The notes under the pieces are model-generated. The model was not told the origin of the DNA, did not search any database, and saw nothing but the letters and a program-made list of their open reading frames with translations. Positions 30,482 to 40,972 of a DNA stretch of 64,000 bases are shown here, in pieces. The stretch's first letter is position 1. Each line of letters starts with the position of its first letter. Source of the DNA: Cyanophora paradoxa (taxonomy: Eukaryota; Glaucocystophyceae; Cyanophorales; Cyanophoraceae); contig QPMI01000035.1 of the NCBI GenBank assembly GCA_004431415.1, positions 186,001 through 250,000 of the forward strand. Direction: 5' to 3'. Position numbers and translations under genes: made by a program.

Positions 30482-33400
30482 TTGACGTCCACCGCCTTCT
30501 CATTGGCCAAGCGATCGCTGCTTTTCGGTGTCTTATGCCCGACTCCGCAGCATGTCGACCCCAGGAGCACTCTCTTTGGGGAGGAAGAGATGGAGTGGAC
30601 CTCCAGCTCATCTCCCAATCCCCTTCTGGCGGGCCGCACGGCGGGTGGTGGCCTCGGGGGCGGCCTCGGGGGCAGCACGGCAAGCGGCGGCGCTCGCTCC
30701 AGCCTTGAGCTTGTCCCCACGCTGACCGGCGCGGCGGGGGCCGGTGCGACGCGGGGGAGAGGGGTACTGCCCGCCCCTCCCCCCGGCCCCGCCCCTCCCC
30801 CCGACCCCGCCCATCCCCCGGGCCCCGCCCCTCCATCTCCCCCCGACCCCGCCCCTCCCCCCGGCCCCGCCCCTCCCCCCGACCCCGCCCATCCCCCGGG
30901 CCCCGCCCCTCCATCTCCCCCCGACCCCGCCCCTCCCCCCGGCCCTGCCCCTCCCCCGGCCCTGCCCTCCCCCGGCCCTGCCCCTCCCCCGGCCCCGGAC
31001 CCAGTGTACACCGCCGCCACGATGTTGGTGCACGAGCCCGGAGGCCTAACTGCTGCATCTCTCATATGTTGTGCAGCTTTGGACCCCATGCTGCACTACG
31101 TAGAGGGCGTTCTCATCAACTTGCCCCCACCTCAAGCCTTGCAAGCGCTGCGGGACTTGTTCGTGGAAACGAATGGAGAACAGCGAGGCGACATATTTCA
31201 AAGTTGTGTTGATTGGCTCGATCTGGTGCACGGATTTGTCAGAGTACCTATGATGTCAGCTCATGCTCGTGTAGATAACAGCACAGGCGGCTCAAGCTCA
31301 GGCTAGGTCTTGCCGAGTGCGGTTTCGCGGCGAACCGGCCCGGGACCGGACCCTGGACGAGCTCAATGCTCTGAAGCAATTCTTGAGCTCGGTGCAGTTC
31401 TTACTGCAACTTATCTTGCGATTCTGTTCTGAATATGATCTTAGGTGGCGCTCGAGTCGACACGCCAGCAAGAGGCTGCACGCAATGTAAACGACGGCAA
31501 CGGTGACGAGACAAAGAGTTCTTCGCATTACGAGGAACTCATTGACATTGATGTGAGCTTCTATTGTTCTTCCATCGTGTGAATGTACTGAATGCCGATG
31601 CAGTGCGCATTTCTTGGCCTTGGTTCTGTAGGCGAGCACGGGCAATTCGAAGTGGACAAGGAAATGCGAGACAAGCATCACGATTGGCTAAAGGAGCGAG
31701 CCAAGTGGTTCTACAAGAACAAGATCTACGCCCGTGAGAGGAGATTGCGTGAAATAGACCTGGCAAGTTTGACATGCTTGCTGCTTGCTGCATCTGCTGA
31801 TTGTGTCTTTGTGTGCAGGTAATCTTGGCTCTGGAGTTCCAGGAACCCGCAGCGCCTCGTGCAGATAGCCGCTCGTATGCTGTACAATCGAAGCTGTACC
31901 TCTCCCAATGGATCGAGCTGTACTTCTTTGGTCAGTCAGGCGGCGAGTCGCTTGATTTCTACTGTGAGTTGCATTTGAATGACTGCTAAGTGGCGCTTCG
32001 TTGTGGTCTAACTGCATTGCAGCTCCTGTCGATGGCGATATCCGGTCAGCTGCAGCGGTGCTCACACAACTTCTTGCCTGGCGACCTGCAGAGGCAGATA
32101 TGGAGCGCGAGCCAGCTCGAGCTCAGTCTCTTGCTGATGCATTCCTGGAGGTGACATTCTTCATCTAAATCTTGTACTTCGTCGAGCTCAACTTCACGCT
32201 CAGGTTAAGAATGGTCAGGCCCAAGTCAATCTGCCACGCATGCAGGCAACTCTCGGGCTCAGCCAGCAAGCTTTAAATCTAGGCACAACAGAAGAAGCAA
32301 AGGAGCAGCTCCGAAGTCTGATCCGCTTACTTCAGTCAGCGCAACAGCAGACAAGCGAAGGCGAGTCACTCCAACTTTGGTGCGCGGGGGGCCGCGGGGG
32401 GGGGGGTACGCCATCGTTTCTGATCTGATCTTCCTGTCACAGGTTGCATGCATGTATCGAGCTTACGGCAGCGGCTGTGGAGGACATGTTGGCGCAAGAG
32501 ATGCCAAGAGAGAAGGGGCGTAAGAGAAAGGCGCGGGCGGGTCTCTCGGAGTTCGAAGAAGTCAAGAGGCTGGTGGAGAAGTGCCAGTCGGGAACAGGAA
32601 ACAAGAACGTCAACAGCGGCGCCGGCAGACCAATCGACGAAAAGGCTTTGCAGCGCATCCGCACGAGTGGGATGGAGGTCCTGCGCCTGCTTGCCGGGCC
32701 AGCGAGCAGCATCTCCATTGGCATCTTCTTCTCAAGCCTTGTCCGCATCGCTCGATTCCGACGGTGGGCAACAACCATCAACCAGCTCATCTTCAAGGGC
32801 CTCGTCGATCTCGCACTGGCAATCGACGAGGATGAACACGGAGATGCAAGGAGGGCCCGAGCTCAGTGGGAGGCAAGGCGGGATGCCGGGGAGGACCCCG
32901 GAGCAGCCCCCCACCCAGCACCGAGGCCGCTGAAGGTACAGAATCTTCGATACCCCCTAGCGATTAACCCACAACCGAACCGTGCCTGCCTTTCGGTCTC
33001 TTGGCAGGCGTGCCACGAGGCGCTCGCGAATCCGGCGGCTGTCTATCGCGAGGACCCGGAGAACGAGGCCTTCACAAGGATACGCTCCAAGCCCGAGATA
33101 GCATGCCAGCGCTGAAGCAAGTCACAGCGGCGCTGGAGCAGATCGGTGCAAAGTCGGACGTCCCCAATCACCGCCTCTTGAACCGCGGGGACCGATCCCA
33201 CAGCTCCGGAGAGGAGTATCCGGAGGTGGACGAACTGGGGGCGACCGCGTTCAAGGTGAGGGTCGACAAAGTACAGGAGGTGAGCACGTTCCTGGCGCCA
33301 TCGTCGTCGCGGCGGCTCACGCAATTCGCAGCCAAATGCGCAGGGGATTATGGAGGAGGTGGAGCAAGAGGTCGAGCTGTACGTCCGCCCACCGTACACG

Positions 33401-34346
33401 CGACGGAACAAGGCCGTGTGGATGGGAACAGCCGAGCGCCCCATTCCAATACCCCTCCTCTCCTTGCTCTACAGACGGTATGTGTACCCCGCCCGTCATG
33501 TCCTCTGTCAGCGGTCTTTTCTGATTTCTCGTCGCAGAGTCGCGAACACCGAGAACCGCTTCCTTAACCAGATGAGCACCACCCTGAAGGCGAAGCTGCA
33601 CATGTTTCCCGCAATGACGCGGGAGGAGAACGGCTATCGTTCAGTGCGCGACAGCGTTGCGGAAATCGCAACTGCGGTGCGCGGGGCGAGAGCCTCGAGC
33701 CCTGCAGTGCGCGCATACGTGGAGGTTCTTGCCCGACTCCCACCCAACGACGGAGACCTGGCGTGCACGGCCCGGCAAGGCCTAGGTGCATGCACCGTCG
33801 CATGCGAAGTCCGACGGCTCGACGACGTGAACGTTACGCCGGAGGCGATCATGCACATCCTGAAGAGCTTCAAGAACCTGGAGTGGGACCACTGGCCGTG
33901 CGTCCTTTCCTTTCTTTTCTTTCATTCTGTCTTTCTTCCCCCTTCTCTTTCTTACTTTCTCTTCCTTTCCTTTCCTTTTTCTATCTGTAACGGTGTCGTT
34001 GCGCAGCGTGCCGATCATGACACTGGTTGCAGGGGTGGTGCATGCGATCGTCGAGCTCTCTGATCCAGCATACCAGATGAACGCGCGCACGACCGCTGGG
34101 TCTACTTTCAAAGCGAAGTGCCGGGTCGACCGCGTCCTGGAGGTCCTGTTTTCCCCGCGCTGGGGCCGGGTGGTGTGCAGTGGCCACCACCTGCGCGATC
34201 CCACAGCATGCGCACCATTTGTGGCCGCCTCCACAGAGTGGTTCCGCGCGCCCCGCGCGGGGCATCCTGACATCTTCGCGAACGAAGAGCAGGCAAAAGG
34301 GCTCCTGCAGCGGTGCAAGGCTTTCGTAGGACTGCAGATTGCCTGA
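30482..34346 (+). CDS. Unrecognised multi-exon protein with a Pro-rich N-terminal part
   Basis: I do not recognise this protein. A long first frame runs from ATG 30482 to about 31300; it has a Pro-rich tract (30775-30990), then MLVHEPGGLTAASLICCAAL and LRDLFVETNGEQRGDIFQSC. A second candidate start is the ATG at 31021. Exons that join in phase are 31445-31552 (VALESTRQQEAARNV), 31604-31762 (DKEMRDKHHDWLKERAKWFY, with a GC-AG donor GCAAGT), 31819-31963 (SKLYLSQWIELYFFGQSGGE), and one from about 32024 (SPVDGDIRSAAAVLTQLLAW). Later exons show GMEVLRLLAGPASSISIGIF and FRRWATTINQLIFKGLVDLA (32.7 kb), VELYVRPPYTRRNKAVWMGT (33.4), EAIMHILKSFKNLEWDHWP (33.85) and FSPRWGRVVCSGHHLRDPTA (34.15). The stop ends at 34346. 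No TM helix or known catalytic motif is visible. GC content and intron style match the neighbours. Confidence 0.7.
30775..30990 (+). repeat. 78-bp tandem repeat coding a Pro-rich tract
   Basis: C-rich DNA in which a 78-bp unit occurs twice plus partials. In the gene's frame it gives PDPAHPPGPAPPSPPDPAPP-type repeats of 26 residues. Other frames on both strands are also open here because the DNA has almost no A, so only the context picks the frame. Confidence 0.75.
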
Positions 34347-36389
34347 TTCCGCTTGCAGATAGTGTAGGGTTCTACGACAGCGTTGGTTTTGTAAGAGATC
34401 AATTTCAGGAGGGTGATCCCTGTACCCTTCGATCGCAAGTTAGCCACCGGTGGCTAACTTCGGGGGGAATGAAGGGGGGGGAGAAGCGCAGGGGGGACGA
34501 ATAGCAAAAAAACCAACTTCCGCGCGCCCGGCCGGCGCCATGCATGCAGCTGCAGCGCGCGAACGTCAACACCGCCCGATGCGCATGTGCACTGCCGTGC
34601 GCGCGCCGTGCTCAGCCCCGCGGCGCCACGCCCGCCCGGCAGGCGACGTCGCCGCGCCCGCGCACGCGAGGAGTACACATCGCTGGCTTCATCGGCTCAC
34701 CCGCGGCGCCGGCGGCGCGCTAGCTACGCGCTTTCGCTTGTCCGAGGTGCACATCATCGAATTCTGCAGCCTTCGCCCCATCCTCGGCCGCTGTAAGGCG
34801 GCGCGCAGGGATTCGAGCTCTCAACCGGGTCTCATGGCGTCGGCCGGCGGGCCCAGCGCAAGCAGCTCTGAGTCAGTAGGTACGTGCCGGAACCGCCCCT
34901 CGGTCCTGCTTGGGCGCGCTTTCTTCCGATCCTTCTAAAAACCGTGATTTCGGGGCGACATTTTGGCACTATGTTCACTATGCCCGCCGGCCATGGGCTC
35001 GGATCGGGCCGGGGCCTTTTTTAAGCGATCGCCGGCGCCGCGTCCGTCGTCCGACGGTTCGCGCTAGCGATTGCCCCGGAGTACTCGGTACCAGGGCCTG
35101 GCGGTCGCCGAAGCGATGAGAAGGCTCTCGGAGCTCGAGCTCGCGAGGAACTCGCAATTGACTGTTCAACTCTTGGTGCAGCTTTTTCTACCTCGACACA
35201 CCTGTACCCAGCCGCGCAGCGCTACGTACCCGAGCTCGCGCTCGCCGACCCAAACCGCCTCCATAACCATCGGTCGCCGTCCTTACTTTCCTCATGCGAT
35301 CATGCATATATATGTGCGCACCGCGGCAAGCCGCTGAACGCAAGCGCTACATGTGAGACTGCCGCGGCGTGCATGTCCCGACCCACTTTTCGGATTGCCA
35401 AGTTGGATTCGCGGCATTCGACAGCCCGCAGCGGGGCGCCCGCAGCGGGGCCGTCGCCGTGTAGGGGGCCGTGCTGCTCCCCTGAGGCCCCGCGACCGCC
35501 CTCGAGCTCGAGCTCCGCTTACGCCCGCGGCCGTACGCGTCGGTATCGATATCGCCTTTTCGCCACTACGTATATACGCCAGCTCATGACCAGATGTCGA
35601 CGCCAGCTACGCTTATGCGGCTTGTGCGGGCTTGTGCGGGCGGGGAGCCTCGAGCTCGGAGCATGCGGCGGATCATTGAGGTGCGCATATATATAAGCCG
35701 TCCCCCGCCCCGGCCCGCGGCCGGCCCACGCCCGCCCGCCTTCGAATTCTGATTATGAGCCGCTCGCCAGCCGCCTGGCCTGCTCCGAGCTCCGCACTGG
35801 CTCGCGATCGCGAACGGCGCGGCCCTGGAAGACAGTTCCGCCGTACGCATGCGGGGCGCGTCTCGGCTAGCGCTGCCGCCGCCGCGGTGCGCCTCGCGGC
35901 GCTTCCCGCGCGTCTCCGAGGTCCAGCACCCCGCTGACCCCTCGCTTTCTCAGACGCGGTTGCCGTTGCAATTGCAATAGTTAGCCCTTTCGGTGCGCGC
36001 GCGTACGCGTGACGCTGCCCGAGAGGCGGCGCAGAGCGTCGACCAGCGGCCGCCCCGTCGGCGCGCCGTCGGCCGGCGGACGACGTCACCCGCGGCCGGC
36101 CGACCCGCGCTCGGTCGCTCTCCTCCGGATCAGACCCGGGGAAGCGCACAAGTGCGCCTCGCACCCGCCCCGCCGCTTCCCCTCCACCCCCGCCGCCGCT
36201 CACGCCTCACCGGCCAGCTCTCCCGATGTACCCCTGCACGCCGACGCGGCGGGCGGGCGCGGCTCCCGTATTCGGATTCACCACATCGTTCCGATTCGAA
36301 CGCTGTCCGGAACCCCGCGGGAAGCCGTCGGCTCCCGTACCCCCTCGCCCCCCACCCGCTGACCTTCGCCCCAGGCCTAGGGCCCCGTT
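34347..36389. other. Intergenic region, no gene supported
   Basis: About 2 kb of GC-rich DNA with scattered palindromes (for example ccgcggccggccgac near 36090) and a short dyad tagccaccggtggcta at 34440-34455. Open frames are short and have no family resemblance. No RNA gene recognised. Confidence 0.5.
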
Positions 36390-37205
36390 GGATTCTCCCC
36401 GGTCCCCGCCGTCCGCCCCTGCTTCCCGGTCCTCGCCTAGGCCTCGGCTGGGACCTCCTCGGGCCTTTTCGCCGCAGGCGTTCGCAGTACCTGTGCGCGG
36501 CTTACATGGGCGAGGAGGCGGCGGCCGCCGCCCCCGCCCCCGCCGCGCCCCGCGGCTGGCGCCTAGGCCTGGAAAGGGCGCCCCTACCCCTACCCCCGAC
36601 CCCGGCGAGGGGCGTGTGGGGGCTACAGCGGCTCCGCCAGGCAGCGCTCGCGCGTGCCTTCACGCAGATCGCAGTTGAGCACTGGCTCCTGCAGGCGCAC
36701 TGTACCCCCCTTTCTCGTCTGTTTCCTCCATTCTTACTTGTTCCCCCAGAACCCGCCGCCGCCGCTATCGCCGCTGCGACGCAGTCCGCCGCGGCCGCTG
36801 CCGCCGCGGCAAAGGCAAGCCTGATCCGACTTCGATCTCCGACGTGCCGGCCTGACATCGACGCCCCCCGCAGGCAGCCGCCGGTGCCGCCACGTCCGCC
36901 GGCGCGCCGGCGCCCCAGCCCGCCGCCCCGGCCGCCCCGTCCTCGCAGAGGTCTACCCGTGCCCTCCTTTCCCCCCTCCCTCCCCACACAGCCCCCTCCC
37001 TCCTCTTTTCACCTCTTTTCTGACCCCGTACCCAGGATTGGAGCCGTACCTGCAGAACATGCCCAAGCTCCGCGACGCTGCGCACGTGCGTACCCCCTCC
37101 CCCGCAACGCCTGAACCCCCGACGAGCTTCCGGTCCCCCTCCTCTCTCTTTGTCTTGTCTTGCAACTTTAGGCAGGATCTGCCGGATCTGCAGGTCGTAT
37201 TCGTA
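36390..37205 (+). pseudogene. Truncated copy of the SMPD4-like gene (copy 1)
   Basis: Matches 13.3-13.95 kb of the SMPD4-like gene at the DNA level, introns included: the exon with AAYMGEEAAAAAPAPA, then LRQAALARAFTQIAVEHWLL, the Ala-rich exon, the intron words gtaccc and cgacgagctt, and the short exon equivalent to EPYLQPTPELLDAVH. Upstream and downstream exons are missing. Because introns are kept, this is a DNA duplication and not a retrocopy. It ends with gcaggatctgccggatctgc, which the parent lacks there but the second copy shares. Confidence 0.8.
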
Positions 37206-37308
37206 GGCTAGGCTTCTAATAAAATTTCCCGAGTGGGTCACTCGGGGGCGAGGAGCCGCGAAGGAGAAGCGCTTAGAGTGCCGCGAGCGAGAGCTCGAGG
37301 GGGCGGGC

Positions 37309-38250
37309 CTAGAGGTGGCCGAGGTGCTCGGCGGGGGCCAGCTCGATCGCGAGGGCCTCGGCGGGGGCCGCCGCGTCGAAGCCGGCCCCGAGCGCGTCGG
37401 CGTCGCCGCCGTCGACGTCGGCGAACGCGCCGGCGGCGTCGGCGTCGGCGTCGGCCTCGAGCTCGCCCGCCGTGTACGGGACGATATCGATGCCGTCGCC
37501 GCCCTCCGCGCCATCGTCCGCCGCCTGCCCGTGCCCGTGCCGCGTCAAGGCCGGGCGCCCTGAGGGGCGCGGGCGCCGTTCGGGGGGGGCACGGCTAGCG
37601 CCCCGGCGCACCTGCACGTCGTCGTCATTCTGAAAACCGCGGAAGCCGCGGCCGTCCGCAGGCGGGCGCAGGGCCGCGATCCCCTGGCAGGGCTGGCGGA
37701 TCCACCCGTTCTTCGCTCGGAAGCTGTTGCCCCCCCTCTCGGCGCACCTGCGTGACATGTACAGCTGCAGTGAGGCGCACTCGCAGACGCGAGCCGCGGC
37801 GCGGCGCGCGGTGGCGGCCGCACGTCGCGGGCGACATGGTGGACTCCACGGCGTCCTCCCCGAGGGCGTTCCAGTGGACGTCCTCCCCGCCGGTCTGATC
37901 GTAGAGGCTGTATGCGATCTTCTGCCCGCGGCAGTTGGGGGCGCGGAAGCCTGCGCGGGGATCATCGGATCATGATCCGATGGTCGGCTCGGAATATTAT
38001 AATTAGGAGATCTCAAGAGTCTGGCCATGGAGCGCAAGAACCGGGCGAGGGCCGCTCACATTCGCCGCGCGCTCCACCCCAGAACTTGATCTTCTCCTGC
38101 ACCTGGTTGTGCGCGGCGTGGCGCCCGAAGAAGCGCGGGCCAGACGAGAAGCCCGCCCCGTAGCCGCGCGGCGACGCCCTCTGCCACGGCAAATCACTCG
38201 GCGGCCGGTCCATCGATATCGCGCTTGGACGAGGCTGCACTGGAAGCTGC
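37309..38250 (-). CDS. Unrecognised small gene with acidic C-terminus
   Basis: I do not recognise it. Protein-like segments on the minus strand, in order: GYGAGFSSGPRFFGRHAAHN then QVQEKIKFWGGARGE (about 38165-38050); GFRAPNCRGQKIAYSLYDQT then GGEDVHWNALGEDAVESTMS (about 37960-37830); GNSFRAKNGWIRQPCQGIAA (about 37730-37670); FRGFQNDDDVQVR; and an acidic end GIDIVPYTAGELEADADADA finishing PAEHLGHL at a stop starting at 37311. The segments lie in different frames, so at least two introns are needed; acceptors such as cgcag are present but I did not fix them. The start is unknown. The conserved-looking residues (Asn-Cys-Arg-Gly, Trp-Asn-Ala) suggest a small cytosolic domain of unknown role. Confidence 0.5.
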
Positions 38251-39699
38251 AGCTGCGCAAGATCTAGACGTCGACCGTCGGACTGCTGCTCGCCGCCGAC
38301 TTCGGCGACGCGTATATATATACGTACGAGTCGACGGCAGCTGCAGCTGCACTGCTGCTGCTGCAGGCTTCGGCCGCGAAGTTCGGCGGCAGCTCGAGTT
38401 CATGATCACGTGCACGCCGCGTCGGAACGTCAACGGAAACGGCGCGGACCGGATTTCGCCGAAGTTAACGGCGCGGGCCGCGCGGCCTTTGCCAAAGTTG
38501 AGTAAGCCGCGCCCGCGGCCGGCCCGGCGGCCTCGGAGTCTCGGACTCTCAGGCTCGGAGGCAAGTTGAAGCCGTGGACACCGGCGTCAAACCCGGGACC
38601 GCCTGCGGCCTAGGCCTGCAGGCTGCAGCCTGAGTCCGACGGTCACACAGCCTGGCAGGCTGAGTGGCAGCCACTGGGTGGCACTGGCAGGCAGTGGCAG
38701 CAGCTGCAGGGCCAGTGCAGGCTGCAGCTGCGAAAAAATTCTGGTCAAGTCTGGTCAAGTCTGATCAATCATTGAATTAATATTCTGGACGTCGACCATG
38801 CACTTGAACAAGCCTTGAAGTTGAACTTCAGTCTTGAAGTCAAGAACAGCACTTCTCGTCAAGCTCCGAGGCTCTCGCCTCCGAGGCTCGAGCCTCGGAG
38901 AGTCCGACGGTCGAGCTTTCGATCGCAGACGCCGGCGTCACGCCGCGCGGCCCGGCGGCCGCCGGCCGGCCGCCGGCCCCAGTTAACGTTCGGCCCTAGC
39001 CAGGGCTGAGCCAGGCTACTGCCGTCATGTGCCGTGCAATACTTAATTACCGCGCTGACGTCGACATAACCGTTGAACTACGTATATACTGCGCTACCAT
39101 ATTATATTACTGCGCATACACTCAAAATTTTTAGAACGCAGTAATTTGGTAGCGCAGTATTACCCCCTTTGCTAACAAATAATGCGTTTTCGAGGCCGAT
39201 GGAACGCAGTAATTTGGTAGCGCAGTCACCGAGTAAAGCGCCTAGCTACCGGCGCAGAAATTTTAGAACGTAGTAATTTTGTGGCACAGTAAATAAGTAT
39301 TACACGGTAGGCTAGCCTCCGAGTCTGGCTCCGACGCAGGCTCCGAGCCTCCGAGGCTCTATAGCTAGGCGCCCCGGGCTCTAGCCTCTAGCCGGCGCCG
39401 GCGCCCCGGGCCCGGCCATGTACGATATTGTACCGTAGTACTAGTATACGTATATGGTACTAGAATATCCTGCCGCAGTGCGCGCGGGCTCTTTGTCAAA
39501 TTGCTGCCGGCCAGGCGGGGCCCGCGGGCCGCGGGGGAGCTCGAGAATGCCCGCCGGATACCTGCGAGGCTGCGACGGGCCTGCGTACGGTCCCGGGTAC
39601 CGGCCACTACCGGCCCGCACGCGTACGTATATATATATACGCCGTGACGCAGCGCGCGAGGGCGGCGTCGAGTATTTAATTTGCAGCGCGCCTTTAATT
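38251..39699. other. Intergenic region with dispersed repeat copies
   Basis: Contains clustered ctgcag/cagctgcagctg words (38340-38720), a repeated tctggtcaag (38741-38760), duplicated gcctccgaggctc-type words (38870-38900 and 39330-39360), and the AT-rich repeat described separately. No gene recognised. Confidence 0.5.
39060..39310. repeat. Dispersed AT-rich repeat (cgcagtaatttggtagcgcagt family), copy 1
   Basis: Has gaacgcagtaatttggtagc at about 39133 and again at about 39202, taccccctttgctaacaaat near 39161, and gtggcacagtaaataagtat near 39281. The same words in the same order recur at 51.3-51.75 kb. The core is nearly palindromic (actgcg...cgcagt). No frame is open through it. Confidence 0.8.
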
Positions 39700-39719
39700 T
39701 AAATTTGCAGCGGCTGCTA

Positions 39720-40222
39720 CGATACGGCCGCGCGCGGCCGCTGCAGCCGCTGCGAATTTAAAGGCACGCCTCCGAGGCTCGGCTCCGCCTTTGACGACCC
39801 CCCGGGCCCGCAGGCAGGCGCAGGCGCCGGTGCCGGCGCCGCGGCCGCGCGCGCGCCACCGGTACCGGTACCCCCGGGCCCGCCCTTAAGCTTGCTGAGG
39901 TCTACCCGCCCCCCTTCCCCTCCCCCCGCCCCCCCCCCCTCCCCCTCCTTTAATTTACACGTCGCCTGTACCCGCCTTCGCTGACCCCCTACCCAGGACC
40001 GGAGCCGTACCTGCTGCCCATGTCCGAGCTCCGCGACGCTGTGCACGTGCGTACCCCCCCCCCCCGCAACGCCTGTACCGCCGACGAGCTTTGCCCCCCC
40101 CCCCCCCCCCCCCCCTCCGCCCTCCGGGATCCCCTCCCTCCCCCCTCCTCGCTCTTTGCAATTGTCTTGTCTTGCAACTATAGGCAGGATCTGCCGGATC
40201 TGCAGGTCACCGGGTCGTAGGC
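39720..40222 (+). pseudogene. Truncated copy of the SMPD4-like gene (copy 2)
   Basis: Shorter copy matching about 36.8-37.2 kb and the corresponding part of the parent gene: Ala-rich exon, Pro/Ala exon, a pyrimidine intron, EPYLLPMSELRDAVH, then cgtacccccc and cgacgagctt. It ends with gcaggatctgccggatctgc and gtcgtaggctaggct, identical to the end of copy 1. It is therefore derived from copy 1, or both from one duplication, rather than independently from the parent. Confidence 0.75.
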
Positions 40223-40972
40223 TAGGCTACTAGTACTAGTATGTGAAGGATCGACGTGCCGCAGTGCCTATAGCTAAATGTGTATTTTGGGCTGGTCTGG
40301 CCTATAGCTATATGTCGATCGACGTGCACGGCCGGCTCGCTAGGCGTAGATCTGCAGCTGCAGCTGCTTGGCTGCCCTGATCATGATCAATTAATCGCAA
40401 TGATCGATGTGTATTTCTTCCGAAATGGCATGCGCCTCTCTAGAGGAGGTCGTAAACAAACAAGAATGACTGCCGCATCAAGGGACGGGGACTGCCTAGT
40501 GCGCATGCTCGCGCTCGAGCTGAAAATAATGAAGCCGAAGGTTTACGTAGAAGCTTCATGAAATGCTGTCTACCGTAGAAAGAATCATGATCTGCACACG
40601 ACTTTTACGTTCGCAGATGTGAAATGAAAGATCGTGCATCAGAAATGATTTGCGACTGCAGATCGCGAGCACATAAATAATCACTGCGACGCAGGGCTCG
40701 CTGCCTGCCTATCTGCGTGTCTGCCTACCAGCGCCTGCCTGCCTGCTTGCCTGCCTGCCTGTCTAGGTGAATGCCTAGCATCTTCTCCTGCGGGCCGGGA
40801 TCAATATGGAGGGGGCGACCGCCGGCCCGCCGGCCGGCCGGCCCGCCCGCCGGCCCGCCCGTGAGGCGCCGAGCCGAGGAGGGGTCTCCGCGGCTCGGCC
40901 CGCGTCCAGAGGGGCAGGCCGCGCCCGCGGCGGCCCGCTGTCGGAGGCCAGGGCGCTCGTACCCCTCGGCTT
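40223..40972. other. Intergenic region, no gene seen
   Basis: Contains a CCTG microsatellite-like tract (about 40735-40762), a GGCC/GCCC run (40825-40862), and short minus-strand frames without family resemblance. It lies downstream of the HAD gene's stop. Confidence 0.5.

Noticed and set aside
30264-31089. Minus-strand Gly/Arg-rich frames opposite the proline repeat
   Set aside because: Both strands are open because the repeat lacks A; the + strand continues into phased exons.
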